Origin: Bretschneidera sinensis
Taxonomy: Eukaryota > Streptophyta > Magnoliopsida > Brassicales > Akaniaceae
Direction of reading: 5' to 3'
Length of the DNA stretch: 64,000 bases
Assembly: GCA_023935145.1 (NCBI GenBank)
Contig: CM043698.1
Span: 18,355,001 to 18,419,000 of the forward strand
Shown here: positions 11,775-23,075 of the stretch, piece after piece
Position numbering within the stretch: position 1 is the first letter of the stretch
How the letters are laid out: each line of letters starts with the position of its first letter
Translations under genes and position numbers: made by a program
Notes under the pieces: generated by a model
Told to the model about the DNA's origin: nothing
The model's input: only the letters and a program-made list of their open reading frames with translations
Database searches by the model: none

Positions 11775-12651
11775 AGAGGAGTACCTAAATCAATTCTTTA
11801 ATTCTTTTTGCCTACTGGTTTGGTTAATTTTGTAGGACATTATTCTTTTAATTCTTTGACATATTCCACTTTTTATTTTATTTTATTTTATGTAAAACGT
11901 ATTTTATAGTTTGGTATGGTTAATGAAAGAATTTAATTTGTTTGATTCAACTACTTATTTTTTCTGAGATCAGTCCCTTTCATACCAAGGATTGGAGGAA
12001 AAGAAACGAATGGAGAGGGTTACTCTCGTTGTTTAACCACGTCTCCAATAAACAAAAAAAAAAATGAAGAAACGCAATCACCTAATTTTGTTGCCAATAT
12101 GATATTACTACCTCAAGGCAAGCTTGGTTTCAACAAACGTGATATAAACCTTCCAATTAAACGATTAAATTCCTGCAAGCGATCTTGGATTCGAAGTGTA
12201 AGATGATGAGATTGAGTTCAGCAAATCAAACTTAAGAAAAAGTTTCACTACAATCTCTCAAAATCAAACTGGATGCAGAGCTAATCCCTTATATTATTAC
12301 AGTTCTGGGTCATTACTCTGTTTTTATATTTTACAGAAATTTCAACATGGCAAGGTTAAGAAGATAGGTCAAAGAAATTAAATATAACATGAGGATCAAT
12401 GCATTGTGAGACTACAGGGGGCATTTAAGTTGTGAAAAATGTTTTTTCAACAATTTGTACGAACTTAATATAATTAAGAAAACAAGATTGACTTATTTGT
12501 TTAATATATTGAAAAATTGAGAAATAAAAAATATTATTTTTTAAACTATATTGAAAAAGTAAAGCAAAGAAGAGTTGTTTTCCATATTATGTTAAGAATG
12601 TACACATTGTAAAGTGCTAAAAAATTGGAGATAAAAATTGAAAATATTTTT
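11775..12651. other. 3' UTR and intergenic DNA
   Basis: 3' UTR of the second XTH gene, then AT-rich spacer up to the Copia LTR. No coding signal is visible. Confidence 0.5.
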
Positions 12652-12936
12652 TGTTAAACAATTGGGGAAAATATTACTGAAAGTGAGGGCCGTTTATCAA
12701 AATAAGAGAGAGAGAAAGGCTTCAAGGCATGACCAAATCACTTTTCTTAAAGTTTAATTCGCCCTTCACAAGTGCAAGGGGTTACTGGCGAATTTCATCT
12801 AAGATACAATGAAACTCTAATGTTATTATACATTGAAAATTTGCAAGATTTCTGGACATAAGTAAATCAATAATTTGAAAGGAGAAGAAGAAGAGAGAAA
12901 TACCAAAAAAACTGAATGTAATCCGTATATATTAAT

Positions 12937-14040
12937 CATTGTTTTAAAAAACCAGGTCTGGGCGCGCCTAGGGGCAAAACGGGGCTAAAAAGCCCTAGGC
13001 GTGAAAGTTGGGGCGAAAGTGTCGTTGGGCGTGCGTTTTTCGGGTCGGGGCGTACGTCTTTCACGCCCCGGGCGTCTGGGCGGGCGCCCAATGCAACAAA
13101 AAAATTAGACCTTCTATATATATATATATATATATATTTGTTAGTAACATACCAACTACCTAACACCAATGGTCTAGTGGTAGAATCATACCTGGCCATG
13201 TTCCAGACCTGGGTTCGAGTCCTGACTGTTGCATGCGTGAAGCGCCCTATTTTTTTTTCCCCTCCTTTCCACTGCTGCCTTTGAAGTCTTCTTTTTTTTT
13301 TTTGTTTTTTTTTCCCTTCTTTCAGCTGTTGCCTTCTTTTTTCTTTTTTTTTTTGTCTCCTTTGTTTCTACTTTCCACTTTCTTTTATTTTTTTCCTACT
13401 TTATTTTCACTGAGCAAATTCATTAAATAGGCTCCATATTATATACTCAACATTTTATTAATATCATTTTATAACCTCATTAGGATTATATTATCTATGT
13501 TATCTAATTTGTTACTTTTAATAGATTTATATATGTAAATTTGTTATATCAATGTAAGTATAAGTATGTAAACACTAATAAATAAACATTTGACATTTAA
13601 TATTGTGTTATTTTTATACTTGTTGGAATTTGGAGCGTGTTTATGTCTTGTGATGAATAGATTGGTCAATTTGAAAATTAGAATTTGGTTTTTGAAGCGT
13701 GATTTATGATTTATTGATGAAAGATGAGATGTATGTAAATTTGTTATATTATTGTAAGTGCGTAAACAACAACCACTTAACATTGTGTTTGTGATGTTAA
13801 CGTGTGTTTCTGAAATATTTTGATAAATATTCATTCATAAGTCTTAAGTTAGTAAACTTTATTTATAATTAATTAATTATTATTATTTTAATTTTTTAGT
13901 ATTTTTATAATTTAATTAATATTATTTTATTCAAAACGCCCCAACGTTTCAAAAGACTTACGCCCCAACGCCTCGGGGCTTACGCCTCGCCTCATTGAGG
14001 CAAAACGCCTCGCCCAACGCCCTCGCCTCTGAAAACAATG
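12937..14040. mobile_element. Nested hAT-like non-autonomous element
   Basis: It starts CATTGTTTT and ends AAAACAATG, flanked by a perfect 8-bp duplication ATATTAAT (12929-12936 and 14041-14048). The uninterrupted site is recognisable in the sister LTR near 19196. The 8-bp duplication points to hAT. Both subterminal regions (12959-13094 and 13933-14036) are strongly GC-rich islands full of GGGGCG/ACGCC motifs in a very AT-rich setting, as expected for transposase-binding repeats. The core holds a TA microsatellite (13116-13136), a tRNA-like sequence and pyrimidine tracts but no transposase. Confidence 0.85.
13163..13233 (+). pseudogene. tRNA-Gly(GCC)-derived sequence inside the hAT-like element
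   Basis: 71 bases align end to end with plant tRNA-Gly(GCC). The A box (GGTCTAGTGGTAGAAT) and B box (GGTTCGAGTCC) are intact and GCC sits in the anticodon loop. Three mismatches in the acceptor stem make a working tRNA unlikely. Downstream come long T/C tracts (about 13250-13345). It could be a tRNA pseudogene or the head of a tRNA-derived SINE that was picked up by the element. Confidence 0.75.
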
Positions 14041-14437
14041 ATATTAATTATGACAGTTAAACACATTTATATAGTGTTGAAATGAGTGTGTCTTTCTATT
14101 AGAGACACATTGTTTCAGTTTAAAACTGATTTAAATTGAATACCAAGTGTTCCTCCACAAATGACACTTTTTTCATATTCAACTGACATAAAATGTTTTG
14201 AAAATTCGAAATTTTTGAACATCCGGTCGATTGGACAATGTTTTCAGAGAGTTCAAGGAATTTTATTTCTTTCATTCAGTCGACTGAATGCTTTATATAG
14301 TCGGCTGTATGAAACTTATAGTCGACTGTATTAACTCTCAAAAGCCAAAATTCGTTTTTATCTTTCATTTTTCATTTCCTTTGATTTTCTAAAATATCAC
14401 AAACTTAAAACCAAATTTATTTTGAAAATTATCAACA

Positions 14438-14453
14438 ATCCCCCACTATTTTC
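14438..14453 (-). other. Polypurine tract of the degenerate Copia
   Basis: On the minus strand GAAAATAGTGGGGGAT abuts the 3' LTR, the expected position for the plus-strand primer. Confidence 0.7.
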
Positions 14454-15012
14454 AAAATAATTTGACTAGATAAAACCTTGAAAACTGATTTTTATCATCC
14501 ATTGAAGTTCATGTATAAATGAAGGTGTCTTTAGGACTCGAATCTTCACTTAGTGAAAACACATCAAAGTTAAACAGAATATGTGGTAGTATAATACCTT
14601 GAACCACAAATCCTGTTGTTTAACCTGACACGTCTCACACACGAGACTTCTCCTCTTAGAATTTGCTAGAAATTATTGCCGACACTTTTGAAGACCTTGT
14701 GTCATGTATCTTATATCATGAGTGCTCTAAAGTCAAGCCCCTGAACTCAACAGAAGCGGCCACACTTCACACTCACTAAGTAAGCTTATCAAGTATGTTC
14801 CGTAATTTAACATACCAAAGAAAATCTTTTATAAGCTTATTAAGAACTCACAGTTTGCCTACACTTTATCATTATGGTTCCAAGCATCATAACTTTTGGG
14901 ATGAAAATAAAAATCTAGATGCTTGCAATCACTACTAATGATGTAATTTGTCTCATTGAACTCAAGACTTAGATTTAGTAAGAGTTGAGTCGAGGTTCCA
15001 TCATTGGTGATC

Positions 15013-18000
15013 CTATCGTATGGGCTTGAGACCCATCCCTTGTGATGTTTTAACCACTTTCTCTCTTTCAAGTCCCTTGGTTAAAGGATCCACCAAGTTT
15101 CCTATGAACCTTACGAATTCAATCGTAATTACTCCATTAGTAATTAATTGTCTTACATAGCTATGTCTCAATCCGATATGTCTAGACTGTCCATTGTAGA
15201 CATTGCTATAGGCCCTTGCTAGTGTTGCCTCACTTTCACATAAAATTGAAATTGGAACCATGGGTTTAGGCCACACAAAAATTTCTAATAATAAATTCCT
15301 TAACCACTCAGCCTTTTTACCCCCTGCTGCCAATGCCACAAACTCATATGTCATGGTAGAATGAGTGACACAGGTTTGTTTCTTGGAAGCCCAAGATACG
15401 ACACCCCCACCAAAAGTGAATATCCAACCACTTGTGGACGAATGATCTTCCTCTTCGTTTGTTACCAAACTAGCATCAGTGTATCATTCTAAAACTATTG
15501 GATACCCTTTATAACTTATGCCAAAATTCATGGTCTTTTTCAAATATCTAAAGACCCTATGTACAACCTCCCAATGATCATTACTAAGACAACTAGTAAA
15601 TCTACTTAGCTTCCCTACAACAAAAGAAATATCAGGTCTTGTACAAGTCATGACATACATTAAACAACCAATTGCTCTAGCATACTCTAGTTGTGTAATT
15701 GCTCTACCATTTTGATACTATTATCAAATGGTTTACCTACAGGTGTGCTTTCTAAGTGACCAAATTTCTTTGTAATTTTCTCAATGTAATGAGATTTATC
15801 TCTTATGATTTTGATACCTAAAATAACATCGGCCACACCCATATCTTTCATATCAAAATTATTTGACATAAATTTCTTAGTATTTTGAACTTGTTCTAAG
15901 TTAGTACCAAATATCAACATGTCATCTATGTATAGAAATATGATAACACATTTACCATTAATGAAGCTACTGTATACACATTTATCAGATTCATTAATTA
16001 TGAAACTATTTGATAGTATTACTTGATCAAATTTCTCATGCCACTATTTTGGTGCTTGTTTAAGTCCATATAAAGACTTAACTAACTTGCATACTTTATA
16101 CTCTTGTCCCTTAACTACAGAACCTTCAGTTTGACTCATATACACTTCTTCTCTAATTCACTATTCAAGAATGTTGTTTTATCATCCATTTGATGAATTT
16201 CAAGCTTGTATATGGAAGCAAATGCAATAAGCATTCTAATTGTGGCTATCCTTGCAACTGGTGCATATGTGTCAAAATAATCAACACCTTTTTTTTTTGT
16301 GTGTAAATCCCTTAACCTTACCTTGAATTTATCAACTGTACCACCCACTCTTAATTTTCCTTTGAAAATCCACTTGCGTCCAATGGGTATGAAACCAAGT
16401 GGAAGGTCTACCAATTTCTAGGTTTTATTCCCCATTATGGAGTCCATTTCATCATTTATGGCCTTCTCCCAAAATGCAACATCTTGAGACTTTATAGCCT
16501 CTTCATAAGTTTATGGATCAGAGTCAATATTCAAGACAATTGGAATAGAATTACTTATTGAGTTCCTAGTTCCTTCTACCAAATACATATAAAAATCGGG
16601 TCCATATATATTAGGAATCTTAACTCTTTTGCTCCTTCTAAGTTCCACTTCAATTTCAACTACTTCATTCCTTGAACTTTGTTCTTGTTCATTATTGTCT
16701 GAAACAATCTTAGGAACTGTCTTGAACCTATTTTCGTCCAAAATAATATCCGATTCAATGATGAAATTTATTGAATAATAATTATTTGGCCCCACCACCA
16801 TGAATCTATAAGCTTTACTATGAGTGCATATCTGAGGAAAATACTCTCTATTCCTCTTTCACCTAAGTTCTTTCTTTTTGGTTCAGGAACTCTAACTATA
16901 ACTTTACAACTCCACACCTTAAGGTAGTCTAGATTAGGCTTCCTATTCTTCCATAATTCATAAGGTGTTACTTTGTTTTTTTTTTTGTAGGGACTCTATT
17001 TAAAATGTGACAAAACATTACAAGTGCTTCTCCCCAAAACCCATGTACTAGACCAGAATTGGAAAGCATGGCATTAACCATCTCTTTTATAGTTCTATTT
17101 TTCCTCGATGCTACACCATTTTGCTGTGGTGTATAAGGGACATTGATCTCATGAATTATTCCATGAGTCTCAAAATAAGTAGGATCATAGTACTCACACC
17201 CCTTATCAGTTCTAAGACATTTAATCCTATTGTCACACCGAAGTTCTACTTTATTCTTAAAAATAGAAAAACTATGCATAGCTTCATCTTTAGAATGCAA
17301 CAAATAAACATAACAATATCTTGTACAATTATCTATAAAAGTTACAAAATATTTCTTTCCTCCTAAAGAAGGTGTAGCATGCATATCACATAAATCACCA
17401 TGAATTAAATCCATAATTTTTGAATTTCTTTGTGAACACTTGAAAACGGGTTTCTAATGATTTTAGTAAGCATACAAGTTCTGTAATTTTCCATGGTTAT
17501 ATCAAATTTTGGAAGTAAATCTAACATTATCATATTATTTAATTGTCTAGCATTTACATGTCCTAAACGATTATGCGAAAGTAAAGCAGAACAATCAACA
17601 ATATAAGCAGAAATCATACTCATATTATTAATGTTGAGTTTAAACATCCCCTCATACATATATCCCTTCCCAACAAAAATACCTCCCTTAGAGAGTACAA
17701 ACTTATCAGCCTAAAAGGCAAACTTGAACCCATTTTTGTTCAAGAGGCTACCAAAAACTAAATTATTCCTAATTTCAGGTACATGGTGCACATTAGTGAG
17801 GGTGAGGGTATTTCCAGAAGTGAACTCTAGTTGCACTTTTCCCTTTCCAATCACTGGTACAATGGTTTAATTTCCTATATATAGGAAAGTAAAATCAGCT
17901 ATTGCTTTATAGTTCTTAAAGAACTTCTTTTCCTTCCACACATGTCTTGTTGCACCAGAATCAATCAACCAAGCTTTATTGTCCTCAAGGACATTTGCTT

Positions 18001-18812
18001 TAGAAATCACAACCACGAATTCTTGTGGTGTTTTTTCCTTTTTCTTCAACAGACGATAATCTCTTTTGAAATGCACTGGTTTCCCCACAATTAAATTAAG
18101 AACCCTTAGTTTTCTTATTCTTAGAAAACTTTGCTAGTTGGTTTTTTCTCTTGTGAGATTCTTGAGAGTGCTTCTTTGAAGTCTCTCATTCCTATACCGT
18201 ATTGATCTTGGAGAGAACTTCTTCCTTGCCTTTTTTTAGCAAGTCCTCCTCAATACGGAGATGGTTGCCTAACTCCTCAAGAGTTAGGTCTTCCTTTTGG
18301 TTCTTTAGACGATTCCTGAAATTCTTCCACAAAGGAGGCAATTTGTCTATAATGGTTGTGACCATTATGATATCATCCATTTTTAGATTATGTTGAGTAA
18401 ATTGATCTAAAATAATTTTAATCTCACTATATTGATCCATAATACTACGAGTATCAACTATTTTAAAATTATGAAACATTGTAATAATATAACGCTTACT
18501 TGTTGCGTCTTCCTTCATGTACCTTGCATGCAGTGTGTCCCACAACTCCTTTGTCGTCTTGACATTGTGGTAGGCATCAAAAAGGTTGTTGGACATGGCG
18601 TTCAAGATATGACCTTTGCAAATGTCATCATTCTGATCCCATTTCTGTCTATCTCTTGTTTGACAAATTGGTTCATCTTCTGTAGGTTCGGTCTTTGAAG
18701 AATTGATGATATAATAAATCCGAAGCAATATCAGGAGGAAGAACATATTCTTCTGCTAGCGATAAAAATTCCCTCCGTCGAATCGCTCTAACTTGTTGAA
18801 GTCCAATGCCAT
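15013..18812 (-). pseudogene. Copia gag-pol, broken
   Basis: Minus-strand remains read from 18812 (start MALDFNKLERFDGGNFYR, then a stop where Trp is expected). Gag with UBN2-like helices is at 18746-18192, followed by a damaged zinc knuckle and the protease motif WLIDSGATRHV (18088-17867). Integrase runs 17659-16968 (GDLCDMH, LRTDKGCEY, PYTPQQNGVASRKNRT). RT pieces lie at 16414-16136 and around 15930-15687; the YIDDML catalytic motif is still legible near 15900. RNase H (GGVVSWASKKQTCVTHSTMT and the LVDPLTKGL end) is at 15468-15013. At least eight frame breaks or stops separate these blocks. Such proteins normally drive retrotransposition through virus-like particles; this copy cannot. Confidence 0.9.
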
Positions 18813-18870
18813 ATCTCTCAACGAACTTAAGGAAGTCGTTTTGATAAACAAGTGAATTAAACCTTAAGAT

Positions 18871-19613
18871 TGTTGAACAACTAGCGGGGAAAATATTACT
18901 AAAAGTGAGAGAAAGAAATGCTTCAAGGCGTGATCAGGTCACTTTCCTTAAGATTTAATTCGCCTCTCACAATGCAAGAGGTTACCGACAAATTTTCTCT
19001 AAGGTAAAATGAAGCTTTGATGTTATTATGCACTTTGCACTTGTGAAGAATAACCCACAGCAGCTTCTAAGATTTTATGGATGTATAACACTTATGTTTG
19101 AAAATTGGCAAGATTTATGGACATAAGTAAATTAATATTTTGAAAGGAGAAGAAGAAGAAGCGAGAAATAACAGAAAAACTTAATATAATTTGTATACAT
19201 TAATTATGGCAGTTAAACACACTTATATAGTATTGAAATGAGTGTATCTTTCTATTAGAGATATCTTATTTCAGTTTAAAAATGATTTAAACAGAATACC
19301 AAGTGTTCCTTCACAAACGACACTTCTTTTCACATTCAACTGACATAAAACGTTATGAAAATTCGAAATTTTCGAACATCCAGTTGACTTAAAAAGTTAT
19401 AAAGTGTTCAAAGAATTTTCTTCCTTTCATTCAGTCGACTGAATACTTCATACAGTCGGCTGTATACACCATTCAGTCGACTGTATGAAACTTACAGTTA
19501 ATTGTATCAATTCTTAAAAGTCAAAATTCGTTTTCCTTTTTCTTTTCTCATTTCCTTAGATTTTCTAAAATATCTCAAACTTAAAACCAAGTTTATTTTG
19601 AAAATCATCAACA
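18871..19613 (-). repeat. 5' LTR of the degenerate Copia
   Basis: 743 bp, TG..CA bounded on both strands. It is the direct counterpart of 12652-14437. Several AGTCGACTG/AGTCGGCTG motifs occur at about 19435-19500, including the palindrome ATTCAGTCGACTGAAT. Confidence 0.85.
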
Positions 19614-21551
19614 TTTTCTACAACTGAATGCACTTCAAGTGGATGTTTGGGACAAAATAGATTGAACGGGAAGGGAGTAGTAAAGAGAAATGAGTCTTAC
19701 AACCCTTTTCGAGAGTTTTTTAAAGGAGAGAGAGAAATGAGATTGGAGGAGATTTAATAACTAACCTCTAATTCTCTGGAAACCCTAATTTTTCATACCT
19801 TTCAATGTGAGGGTAGGAAGGAAATAGCAATGAAACTTATTAATTTAATCATTTTTTTTTCTCTTTAACCTTCTAATCAAACAAAAGAAAAGTATTTACC
19901 GTCCTTTTTTTATTATTTTAAGTTGAATCCAAATATTGTAAAGTTCAGCTGTAAACAGTTGTTGGCTTAATTTCATCATCTATAACAAACATGGAGTAGT
20001 TGTGTTTGTTTGGTCTGATAAATATATAGCTGTCTATATGGCACTACAAGACAACTTCTACAAAAATATACTATCTTTTCTTTGGAAAGACTAGGTTTTG
20101 ATTAATGTTAAGACATGGCAAAATTAATCAATTGAAGAAACTAATTACTATAAAATTAAATTGTAAAATCTAACTTAATCCGAAAGCTCGAATCTGAAGC
20201 GAAAACCAGTTAGATAATTTGAAACATGTGTCAAAATCTTACCCGTTTGAAATACTCGAACCAAATTGATTTGGTCAAATTTAAAAATACAATAAAATAT
20301 AATTAAAACCAAAATAATATTAAGCAAAAAAAAAAAAAAAGATCCATCGAAAATATTAGTTGACTCAATTTGTTTTTTTAACAAAATGAATTACTTATTA
20401 ATTGTCTCATCTTTGACACGACACCAACATCATACGCAAGCACGAATTATCTATCTACCCCTAACCCACCGGCAAGCAGGAGCACTGCTGGCTGTTGATC
20501 TATGCAATAAAATGAAAACCTATGTAATAATTCCACTTCTTTGCACATACCAATCAACGTAGGAGTATTTGTTTGCCATAATTAATTAAGACGCGTTTTT
20601 GCATTAATTTTGAGATGATGGCCATGCATGCAGAGTGGGTGTTTGCCTAGCTCCTATCCAGGCACAGCAGCCTAAGTTTTATTTTATTATACACATAGAA
20701 AGTTACAGTCATGCACCGCCAATGACGTAAACAAAAATAAAACATCTCTCACAAAAGTGCAATATATTAATTAATTTATACTCTACTCGAAAGCGTCGAA
20801 GCCGATCATTCTCCTTCCAGGAATCTGCCTTACTATTATCTTTTGCATGATTCTCCCTCTATTTTTTTTAAAGCTTTCGCACACCAGAACAAGTAATAGG
20901 GTAGTTTTTGTAAGACTATCCGACACTCGAACCAATATATAAATAATGTTAAGAATATCAAATACCAGTTTTTTGAGCTGGAGCACTCTTTACGTGAAGT
21001 GGTTAGAGTCAAAGGTGAATCCTAATGAGATCGACTTCTTTGATTAAGATTTTTTTTTGTTGAAAAATTTCTCTGCATACAAACATGAAGAGAGAAAAAG
21101 AGATTTTACATTTAAATAAGATTTTAAATGGTGATTTTTTAATATCTCATCCCATATGTGAAAGTACGATTTTACCTCAAAATTTGGAATGCACGATTAA
21201 TTGCTACTATTGGCGTTTTGTTTGAAAACCAACAAGCCTAATCGACTAGCACTTGATTGTGCGAGTCAAATCTCACATAAACTTTACCCAATCGACTAAT
21301 GTAATTGCTAGTCGATTGAATCTCCGTTAAAATGCAAATTTTAAGTTAATCAAATAGCTTTTCTAAGGAGAGTTGTGATATTTGGTTCACACTTTTACAA
21401 TTTTATAAAAGATAGGAAGTTAAGAATGTCAAAATGTGACAGAAAACAACTTATTTTCAACAAATTTCTTCTCTATTTTTTTCACTATTTTCTCTAAAAA
21501 TTACAATCGTTGATATATTATTGTCTCAAAGAGATATTAGAGAATTCTTTG
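19614..21551. other. Intergenic, AT-rich
   Basis: No supported gene. Around 21230-21330 the motif AATCGACTA/TAGTCGATT recurs in both orientations, resembling the TCGA-rich arrays in the neighbouring Copia LTRs, so this may be an old LTR fragment. Otherwise nothing is seen. Confidence 0.45.
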
Positions 21552-22268
21552 TGATGGGCACCGTGGTGGACCGAGTCTTAAAGATCTCTTGCAAGTTCTA
21601 GATAGGCCAATTACAAGGTCAAGAGCTAAGAAGATCAAGGAAGCAATGCAAGGATTAGTGCAATCCACTTGGGCCGAGTTTTCAAATTTATCGAGCAAGA
21701 CCCCAACATTCAAGATGGGCTTGAAAGAAGAAGAACCAGCTTTAATCAATGTGATACAAGCTACAGAGGGGGGCAGCATAGCCTAGTGGTTTTGTGTAGA
21801 CTTTTTATTTCATTAAGTATATGTGTGTGAGCCTATTTTATGTTTCTATGGTTGTAGGCGTTTGTGCTTATTTAATTCATTAAGTGGACTTCTTTTATTA
21901 GCTATAGGCGTGTAGTTTAGGATGTTTTGGGCTTCAAGATGTTCAACCCATGTCTTTTAATTGATATAGGCCTTATTCGGCCCTAGGGTTTCATGGAGGG
22001 GTTCAAAAACACTTGTAGCCGCATTTTGAGAGTAAGTTGAACGTGAATTAAGTTTTCTTCGTAGAGAAATTTTCAATTTTCTCTACTTGTTCTTGATTGA
22101 ACTAAGAACTTATCAAAAACAAATCCTTTGTGGTATTCTCACCGAATCTAGGTTCTTGAAACAAGATTTCAACGGGTTTAGATTATCTTGACTTGATTCT
22201 TGGCTTTCTTGGGTAAGTTTCAATTTGATTGTCGATTCAATGGATTTCTATCCCACGGGTTCACATCA
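21552..22268 (+). repeat. 5' LTR of the chromovirus-like Gypsy
   Basis: 717 bp, TG..CA. It contains an open reading stretch (21589-21786) that matches the pol tail in the 3' LTR but has 22 more codons (LVQSTWAEFSNLSS and following). Confidence 0.9.
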
Positions 22269-22282
22269 TTTGGTATCAGAGC
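22269..22282 (+). other. Primer-binding site (initiator tRNA-Met)
   Basis: TTTGGTATCAGAGC directly after the LTR. TGGTATCAGAGC is complementary to the 3' end of plant initiator tRNA-Met. Confidence 0.9.
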
Positions 22283-23075
22283 CCAGACTTCAAATCAAGT
22301 ATGATTTATCCTTTTTAATTCTTGCATTTGGGTTTTGTCTTAGGCGTGTTCTAGGGTTTTCTATTTTGATCTATGATTTCTTCTTCATTCTTGTTGATTT
22401 CGTGTGTTTGAATTCAGATATGTGATTTTCACATTTGATTGCTATCGTGTACTTGATTCAAGAATTCAGATATGCGAATCCTTTAATAGATTACATGAAT
22501 CTTTGCCTTAATTTCTATATCTGTAATTTCCAGATTTGTAATATTTGTTTTAATTCCATCTATTTTCGTTTCTTGTTGATGAAATCAAATCAATCTTTTT
22601 TTCGTAAATTACAATTATTGTTCTTGTTTGTGACCGAATCCGTATTAAAGAAAGAAAGAAAAAAATATTAGAACTGGCTGTTTGATATACTTTGCAATCC
22701 AAAAATTGAAGTGATTTGGTGTTGATTGATCTTTATCTTCAAAAAGGTTGAATATATCATCTTTAGTGTCTTGTTTCCTAATTGCTCTTTTCCTCGTACA
22801 AATTCCTTGAGATCCATGTCATTTTATTCATTTCTTGTTTCTTGAATCTATTGCTGGTTGGTATAATATAAGGTTGTGTCTTGATTTAGTTCAACTAGTT
22901 CTTACAAAACTTGAAAAGGGAAAACAGGTGAGGTAAAAGGCAAGAGTGGGTAAGAATAGTATTGAAAAAGGCTAAAAGAGTGAAACACGAGTGGTGTGAC
23001 AATATTTGAGCGTAAACACGTAAGGGAGTGTGTGAGGTTTTTTCACCAACATTCTTGTTTTGTAGCACATTAAAA

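Larger units (their letters stand above)
12652..14437 (-). repeat. 3' LTR of the degenerate Copia, split by a nested element
   Basis: Matches 18871-19613 in direct orientation once the 1104-bp insertion at 12937-14040 and one copy of its 8-bp duplication are removed (674 bp against 743 bp). A 62-bp block around 19035-19097 is missing here. The LTR carries the motif AGTCGACTG and variants several times around 14277-14330. Confidence 0.85.
12652..19613 (-). mobile_element. Degenerate Copia LTR retrotransposon (minus strand)
   Basis: Two direct repeats starting TGTT and ending ACA bound a reversed gag-pol: 3' LTR on the left (12652-14437, including a nested element) and 5' LTR on the right (18871-19613). 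The flanks TTTTT/TTTTC are a near-perfect 5-bp target duplication. The gene order on the minus strand is gag, protease, integrase, RT, RNase H, which defines Copia. The usual initiator-Met primer site was not found next to the 5' LTR, so another primer or decay is likely. Many stops and frameshifts make it non-autonomous. Confidence 0.9.

Noticed and set aside
13163..13233. Functional tRNA-Gly gene
   Set aside because: Three acceptor-stem mismatches and location inside a transposon; kept as a pseudogene.
13233..13430. Phe/Ser/Leu-rich ORF inside the hAT-like element
   Set aside because: Translation of T/C tracts downstream of the tRNA-like sequence.
18813..18870. Met-tRNA primer site of the degenerate Copia
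   Set aside because: The TGGTATCAGAGC motif found in the other elements is absent here; another primer cannot be assigned by eye.
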